A stretch of DNA of 60,000 nucleotides from Branchiostoma floridae (taxonomy: Eukaryota > Chordata > Leptocardii > Amphioxiformes > Branchiostomatidae): assembly GCF_000003815.2 (NCBI RefSeq), contig NC_049980.1:31637470-31697469 (forward strand), written 5' to 3'. Every line of letters starts with the position of its first letter. Position 1 is the stretch's first letter. The translations under genes and the position numbers were made by a program. The notes below the pieces were generated by a model. It had not been told where the DNA came from. It searched no databases and worked only from the letters and a program-made list of their open reading frames with translations. This document shows, piece after piece, positions 36,667 to 45,600 of the stretch.

Positions 36667-39600
36667 TGTAGATCCACACTTTTGCATTGTACAGTTAATT
36701 AAGTGTGAATGTTGATATTATCATTAGATTAATGCACTTAGGCAGTCATTTCATTAGACTCTTAAGCGCCAGTCTCTTTTGTACATTGTACGAGGCAATT
36801 TAGTCTTAGGACTATCATATTGTATTTTAAATTGTGCGTGTTTAAAAAAAACAGTTCTCTCTCAGTTCTCTCTCTCTTCACACTGCAGCAAAGGTGATTA
36901 GCTACAGTGTGAAGTTGCGCCAGCGACGACTTGCCTGGGGAACGTGGCAGTCGGTCACTGAAACTGCAGAGAGTAGATCACTTAGTAATCCAATGGCCTG
37001 CCAAGGAGTGCCTTCGTTGGCAAGTGAGAACTGCTTGGCTAGCTTTAATCATTGGCCAACTTTATGATATTATCTTATGCCACGATATGTTTGGAGATTA
37101 GTGAAAAGGAGATGCTACCATGATTGGATATCACGAAGACAATGCCTTAGATGCATCCAGGTTTGAAATTTAAAAATTTCAACAACAAACCATCGGTTTC
37201 ACAAACGACCCTGGCCCCGAGACCACAGTGCTGAGTTGTCCATTGGAACCCTGCAGTTCTGCCCATGATCACACAGGTGTCGCTGCCGAACGCGGCCGTT
37301 CTGTCGGTGCCGGCAGACCACCAGGACGACTGCGCGGCCAGCGGAACTTGGTGCCACCAGTTGTACCAGGAGTTAGACTGGATGGGGAAACGTCAACAAA
37401 AGAATCAAATTACACATCAATCATGGAAGGTATAAGTCCTAGCCAACGACATCGACGGAATTCACATTGTCGATTGAATACCTGAATCAAGTAGCTTTAG
37501 ATAGCAGTCATTTGAGTCAAGGAAAGGTGTTTCTTTATTTGAGCATATTCGCATTTATGCATTGCCATTGATTCTAATTCCCAAAGAGCGAAGTTGTAGT
37601 GTGGGTGCCAGGGATATAGAAAGAAGATGTAGTTAATTGTTTCCGACAACTTCAGGAATTCGGATAATATGTTTATGCAGCTGCTGTTTGAGAGTCACCT
37701 GAGAGAAGCGCAGTCCGACCCAGTATTTGTCTCCATCTTTGGCTGATGTGATGACGCGGAGAATCTCCTGTTCAGCCTCGCTGTTGATCTCAACCACGTG
37801 AGCTGGAGAATCAGAAAAAACGGTAATTGAAACACAAGAGGGGCGAGTAGAACAGAAATAGACAATATATACAAATATCCTGACCGACCCGGGAATCGAA
37901 ACCGGGTCCTCAGGGCCACAACACTAGCAGTCTAACTGATCGAGCCAAAAGCCTGAAAGGCGTTTGGCATTGTCAGTTAGCGCTACTTGAACCCCCACTG
38001 TTACATAATGAGAGCCTGCTGTGTGCTAATGACCTCTTCTTTTGGACTTTAGCTTGGTGCATCAACTTGGCTGATGCAGAACGGAAGATTACTGAAGCTT
38101 TATACACTTTCAGCAGAAACTGCCCTCTTGTTTACGGGAAACGTTTCCGCCAAACCCCATCTCCCCATGCAAGACCGGCCATTGTATATCTCAAGCAACG
38201 GCCTGTGATTCATCTCTTCTCACTGCGTAATCTGATACTCCCACGTTGTTGGAGGAAAGTTTACAGCCAATCACGTCGCCGCGTAGGGTTTAGAGGCAAC
38301 GTGATTGGCTGGTGACTTCCCCTCCAACTACAGGAGGGGGCATCTGATTGGCTGACGCAGAGAAAAGGACGAACTGCAAGCCGGTACGCCAGGGTCGTTG
38401 CTTGAAATAAATAAGCGGTGGCCGTAGTATGAGAGGACACCAAATCCCAGACTTTCATATTTCCCAGATCAATATCTGCGCTGTAATAGACGTTTTGCAC
38501 TCCGGATTATGACAGTATGTCAAGATTTTAGATGAATGGTTCTCAACATTGCCGTCGTCGGAACAAAGGGATACTACATAGCCACTGTCCACTGACCTGC
38601 CATATTGTGACAAGCTGAAACTGCTGTTTCGTAGGGAACATCAGACCTTCCGAAATAGTAGCAGGAGTCTCCCCATGCCCGCCATCCAAACGGACAGTGC
38701 GCTGCAGAAATCAGTGAAACATTATGCTGTACACAAAATCCACAATATGACGGAGTCTTCAAGCATTTATATGTGAAGGCCCCTTCACACGAGAATCGTA
38801 ACATACCTCATACCTCAGTCCGTAAAAGACCTTATAATACAAAACGTCAAACAACAATCAAGCAAAAAGAAAGGAGTCGCCCGATTTCGCCATACATGTA
38901 TGTGGATTGATATTGCACATAGACAATGTTGACCAATCAGTGGCATCCAATCCCATAAAAATGCTCATACAGCAATTTATTGACGAAGAAGAAGAAAGGC
39001 CAAGCATCGGCATATAATACACACTTTAAGGAATGATGCGATTTCAACTTTTTGACAATGTTTATTCGATGGTTACAGGTCACTGACCAGGAACCCTCAC
39101 TACACTAAATCGTATCTTTAAGCACACGTAAAGCTTGCGGAAAGCATACATTCATGTAAAAAAAACTCAATCTTTACGCATAGTATTACCTAAATTTTGA
39201 GCAATGCCTCAGGATTAGGTCCCAATTGGAATAAAAAGGGTCATACCGGGCAGTGCACGGACTGCTTTTTACACGGGCAAGATCCCTACGTTACATCGAC
39301 ACTTGCATCGCGGCTCCGGGTGTATTTTTTGGACCCGACATGGCACCGGGTTGGGTTTAATTCGGACGTAAAATGAACCCGGGATCCGGTAACAAATAGA
39401 AGCCGTGACCTACCTGTGGGGATAACACCCCCCCCCCCACACACACACACACACACACACGCACACACATACACTATATCCGGCTGTCCACCGGGACCAA
39501 TTTGTGGCTTCAGAGCCCGGCCGAGGCTACACAGGACCCGAACCTTAGGAAGACAATAGGAAATGATGACGTACGTCTAACGTCCCAGGTATCCCAGGTG

Positions 39601-42600
39601 ACCCTTAGGTACTGTCCGGTGTCTTGAGATCCAGTGGTCAGATCAAAGTACGCCTCGTGAACGTCTGGTATTCCGACTTGCAAGTTGGCCACAGCAGTGT
39701 TGGTATATGTACCCACAAAGTACCTCTTGTTTGGACCAGCGTTGACCTTGCAGAAACAATTTATATAAGATTCATGACACATCGAAGAAGATATAGAAGA
39801 TTAGATCTAGACATCGAGATAGAACAATTGTGTTTCACGTGTATTTTCCAAAGTTTTCACACTGTTACGGAAATACTCTGTTACACCTTTTACGAAATTC
39901 ATCCCCGTATGGCGGAAGAGACTATTCATATGTATACACGATTGGCCAAAAGATGTATCAAAGCCGGACTTTCTGCTGCATTGCCCTGGAAAGCCGCTAA
40001 GGTAGCCTTTATGAAACTTGACCTTTATTTTCCCGACCCCTACCAACCTACCAAATATCAGAAGAATGGTGTTCACAAACATACACACTACTGTCACTAG
40101 CACACAAATGGCACCTAAAACATATCCGTCTTGGCAAAGGTACAAATACATAGTGGCGCGTTGGTACACCCGATCCCTCGATCTCGGAAGTTAAGCAACG
40201 CTCGGTCCGGACAGTGCTTGGATGGGGGACCAACCAAGGACGTCCGGATTGCTGTAGCCTCACGAAGTTTTCACGAAATCGTCTTCTGGGAGGGACGTAA
40301 AACGGGGGCCCCGTGCTCGAGGAGGTGCCTCGACCACGTTAAACAGCCTCATTACCCTCACTTTGGGTACCTACTGGCTGCAAAATATACCCGATATTAT
40401 AGATATGGAAGCGTCCATTCTACTGACTTCTAACTCGTCCCCGCCCGAGAGGCTGAAGCTAAACTTCGGGGCCATCATGCCGCCTGGGTTGCCGATGATG
40501 TAGAGTTTACACTCGCTGTTCTTGTCGAACGGGCTGTCGGAGTAAAACTCCCGCGATCGGCTGGACGCTGTGATCACTGAGCCACATCCTGCAAACGGAA
40601 CACACGGTTAATGTCAGCGGAGATAATTTTTGCACATTGCTACTACTATAAAGAATAGATGAAAGTTCAATCTCTTCTGGATAAATCAAATTCAATTCAG
40701 ACGTTTCAAACGACACCCGTCGTTCTTCTTCAGTGAAAGTTTTGAAACGTCGTTTGAAACGTCTGAATTAAATTTGATTTATCCAGAAGAAGAGATTGAA
40801 CTTTCATCTATTCATTATATTCCTGGATGTATAATCTTCACAAACGTACTACTGCTATAGTATTAGCATCCTAATGGAATAACCGAGACTCCAATCGGCA
40901 TCTCCACCGGCAGAATCGGCGATTCTGCCACATATCAATCAAATTTCCGTAGTCAAATCTATGATAAGCAGCTACATTGTTTTATAACCAAGGAAGAACA
41001 ATGAAAATACAAAAAAAAAACAGTTCAAAGTCTCTGTTAATACCACTGTGTAACGCTAGAACAGAAACCTGGAAATCATTTTAAAGGTCTCATACAACTG
41101 TGAGTGGATATGCCTCAAAGAGTAAAGACCCCCCCAAAAAATTAAGAGATACATAGGTGTGCGTTAAGAAATTCCCTTTGTCACTGAAATAGCAGTGGTA
41201 ATTTTTTCGGCAATTTCAAGGGTAATGTAGGGCCAATGTTGACTACAGGCTACTCAACTTCGCGCCGTAGTATACGAGTATCCTGATTGAAACTAGTACT
41301 CGGACAAAATTTCCAGAACTGTACTTAAAAACCAGTATTTTATCAACGCACACCATGTGTATGGGAAATACTCTAAGGAAAAAGTAGTTTGGAACATACC
41401 GTGGGCAAAATGAAAAGGTGTCTGAAGGGCTCCGTTGTACCTTCGGAAACCAAGTAAAACATTGTCAGGTTATTTCTATTTCGAACCGGTATTAACTGCT
41501 TAGAAAATGTCGGTCGCAGGGTGCGTTCATAGGCTACCTAAACTGTCCGTTGACCAGGGTTGTAGCCAGCACCTGTCCTTCAGTCCTTTGAAGGAAATTT
41601 GCAGTAAAAAAGTTTTCCCCATTCCGTCCCCTGGGACAGACAAAAATTGATATGTAAAGATATAAAAAAAACTGAAACCCATGTGTTCTTCTTCACCAAA
41701 ACAGATGCCATTGAACAGCTTAGTCTACAAGCAAATTTGCACCTCAAAATGCAGGAAATAGTGTTTCAGAGGGTCCCGATCAAAAAAATTTCTGGGACCC
41801 AGACCCCCTAGAAATGACGCGCAACGTCACGCCATGCCTTCGGTGCTCGATAGGATTCCCATTTAAAATCAAGGGGACTGAAAATAATTTCAGGCTGGCT
41901 ACAACCCTGCCGTTGACTAAGTCATGATAATGGCAAGATGAGGCATACGTTCATCTCTATAAACAAGGCTTATTGTTCTCTTACTTGCACTCTCTCTTTC
42001 TTCCTCTCTCTCTCTCACTTTCACTCTCACTTTCGTTTTATCCGGCATACAAATTCATGCCTCTTTTTCCGTGCCCGGTTATAACCGGAATGGGTTATTC
42101 CTAAAAAACAAAACAACAAAAAAGAGAGCATTGCTCGCGTGTAGCGCGGGAAACCAGGATGTTAGGGGCATCGTAGTCTCCAAGCAGATCCTACGGCAGC
42201 GTAAGATAGTAGAGGATACAAGCTGCCAAAGGAGTGAAGCCGGTAACCAAACACACGGGCCGGCTCTACTCATCTGGCAGCTTTTATCCTCCACTATCTC
42301 ACGCTGCCGTAGGATCTGCTTGGAGATTAGGGCGTCGCTTTTGTTCGCGGGTTTCAGTTCGTAGGCCAGTTGTCAAAATCTAACACGGATAGCATGTTGT
42401 GGGCACTGGCAGCTTAAGGTTTGAAACATTTTTCTAACGTCTAGTAATTTGTGTGTGTTCACTCACCACAGAGACGTGACCCCGTTGCGAGTGGTTGTGC
42501 GAGGGCGCAGTCTGCCCAGGTCAGTGGGTAACTTCCTGACGGTCACGGCTCCTCCCAGCTCGTCTCTGATCCAGCCGTGATGAACAGCCGCTTTACAGAC

Positions 42601-45600
42601 GGGCGAGTTCTAAAGCGTGCGAGAGAAATAACTGAACACTCCATACGCGAAGGCACCAGTCAGTTACATTTCTCATTGAACACATGCATGGTGAAGCCAT
42701 GAAAACTCCATACATGTCCAGAAATGGGTGAAATGTACGAAGTTAGGATCAGCCTACGTCACACGTAATTTCCGACAAGTTCTAGCTTCCGACAACTTCC
42801 GACAACCGCTGTCGGCAAAGTTCGGGAAACGTCGACAATTATCTGTGACGTAGCTACGTTAACTTCGTACATGGGGCAGGACGAAGTTAGCCACCTAACT
42901 TCGTACATGGAGAGGGACGATCTGTACGAAGTACGGTGTACGAAGTTGTGATGTTCGACTACGGCTAACTTCGTACATGGGGCGGACCTAATGTACGAAG
43001 TACGATGTACGAAGTAATTTCATTGGTAAAATATGATGCTCGATGTAAACGTATGATTCAAAAGACAACGAAACACACAAAACGTGAAACAAATAATTCT
43101 TTATTTGTCAAATCTTTGGTCGCATAGCAATCACAGTCCCTAGTGGAAAGGAGGCGTTACCACAGGTTCATCACCATGGACAGGACCACAGGAGCGTATT
43201 CAACATAAGTGAGTCAATCCTAGGCCCCTGGAATAATTCTATAAAGCCCACGTCACAGCGGTTCAATCCATTGTGTTAACCCAAGAAGGTTGGTTGACCT
43301 AAATTATCACCCGGTCCGGAACACCCGTATCGAACGTTATCGTCGCCCAGGTACAACAAAGTATATATTTCTTGCTGTGGAAAACTATGATTGAGATCTT
43401 GTACTTACCGAGCTGTACGAACCGTCACCATAGATTGGTGTTGCGACAGACGCACAGCCGGGAGGACAGACGATACTGAAAAAAAAAAACCATTTCATTT
43501 TCATACTTTTAAAAGTAATTTTCTAACTTTTGATATTTAATTTTAATTGCATTAGTTAGAGTTCATGTTTTTTGCTTTATTATATCATGTTTTATTGCAA
43601 ATATATGTATAAGAATTTAGAATTTAGAATTTAGAATTTAGAATTTAGAATTTAGAATTTAGAATCTAGAAAAAAAACTCGGATATTACTATATAAAGAA
43701 TCATTATGATTATACCAGCCTACTCACGTGTACACAGACTTTGTGTGGTCCCATGGAAAAGGAACCGTAGCATTGCACACTGTTAATAAAAAAATAAAAA
43801 TAAAGCATTATGCCCAAACAACTTCACTTCATTCACACAGTTATGGAAGACACTGAGATTTTGCCTGTTTGGGATAGCTACCCTTACGTAATGAAAGCAA
43901 CTTTGTCAATGTATTCATTAAAAAAGCTAAGATAAAAGAATCGTCTTACCTTCGTCGTTGCTATACGGCCAGGGGTGAGCTTGAAAATAACAGAACTCTT
44001 AGTTATCTTGGATTGTTATCAATGTTAGATTAAAATCTTGTTTACAATGTCGGAACAATGGACTGTCATCGTCATAATGATCATTATCATTATCAAATGA
44101 ATGGATTGTTATCAATTGTATAAGATTGTTATCAATTGTATAAGAAAGAACATATCGTTATCAACGTCAAGAAATGAATTGCTTTTTATTGTTGTTGTTT
44201 TTATTTACAAGTAACGTTACATAGCACACATAAACAAAAAAGTGAAATCATCCAAATCATAAAGCTTGACCAAATCATAAATCGTTATCAATATCAGTAG
44301 AATGAGAACCGCAAGGAATGAATATGGCAGTAAAAAACAAAGACATAAATAATGGATGGTAAAAATGAAACGCAATTTGTACGGATTCATTGCAGTATAC
44401 GTGTTTGACACAACAAAGCAAACGCCGTGAAACTCACGCCTCTTGAAGTACAGGTCGGCCCCGGTGACGTTGGCGGGTGTCGGACATGCTTGTTTGAGCG
44501 TACATGAGCTGGCGGGGTCGCCTGGCACGTGCACAAACGCCCCGCACGATCCTGACACCGTGCAGAGGTGCACACAGGTCGCCAGGTTCGTGTTCCCATG
44601 GGAACTGATGTTGAACAGCCCGCCGAGACAGGCTTGGTCTTCTCTCCGTATGTATCCTTGAGTAGGGTCTGGAAGTAAATATACAAGGACTTTTTTTGTG
44701 TTTGTTTTTTCGTACATCTACAACTGCCTTTATTAGTGAAAGGTTGAACCTGCACAATATAGAATACAACACGGTGTATTCCGTATCACCCGAGGTATCA
44801 GCCCGACCGCGGGTCGGATCGCCCGACGGCCGGAGGGCTGAGACCGAGGGTGATGCGGAATACACCGTGTTGTATTTTATTTATGTCATACCCACCTGAG
44901 AAAATCCATGTTTTGACGCGAAATGCGCCAGAAGTTGAACAAATTTGGTGCCCTCGAATCAAAAGTGTTGCAACAGCAATGTTCCAACGTCCGAATCAGG
45001 TATTTGAATTGCCAATCGAGCCGTATTCGGCCCGCTCTAAACAGTTCGATTCACTCGAATGGAGCCTGTGTGATACGCCTTTCAAACCTGTGCGATACGG
45101 AAGCGTACGGCCCGGTCCGGAACACCCGTATCGAACGTTTTCGCGTCACAGGTATGACATAAATACCATTATACACTGGGCATTGTAGATATAGATTGAG
45201 TAAGACATCACATGGAATGAAATATAAAAGGACATGGTAGAAGTTCTTTGGTGAAAATGGACCATACACCCACCAGTCCAACAATGATCAACAATATCCC
45301 AGTGCAAAGGATGGCCGTTCCAAAATCAAATCACCTCATTGAAAAAAAAATATATACTTTTCTTTATTTTCGCACCAAATACCTTCGTCCCTCTGTGTGC
45401 AAAATGTTTTGGATTCTCCTGTCGATTCAACAGATGAGCAGGCAGACAGGCATTTACCTGTTTGCCTGGCCTGCACATGACTTTTTTTATGGTGCAATTC
45501 TTTCTCCACCCTCTCGTCTACTGGAGTCTTACTGGGACAGAACTGTATGACACGTGTGAGACGGCTTCAGCAGATGCAGCTTTGTTGTTCGGAGTATCCG

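Noticed and set aside
38261-38500. Minus-strand open frame between CTLD exons 10 and 11 as an extra exon
   Set aside because: CTLD text runs directly from exon 10 to exon 11 in phase; this frame has no CTLD motif and lies among inverted repeats.
40146-40265. Functional 5S rRNA gene
   Set aside because: Many substitutions relative to the conserved 5S sequence and an attached SINE body.
40507-40600. Reading exon 8 in the frame that follows directly from exon 6 (WMWLSD...)
   Set aside because: It reaches a stop and has no domain; including the 41-nt exon at 41400 gives the CUB frame and completes the LCCL.
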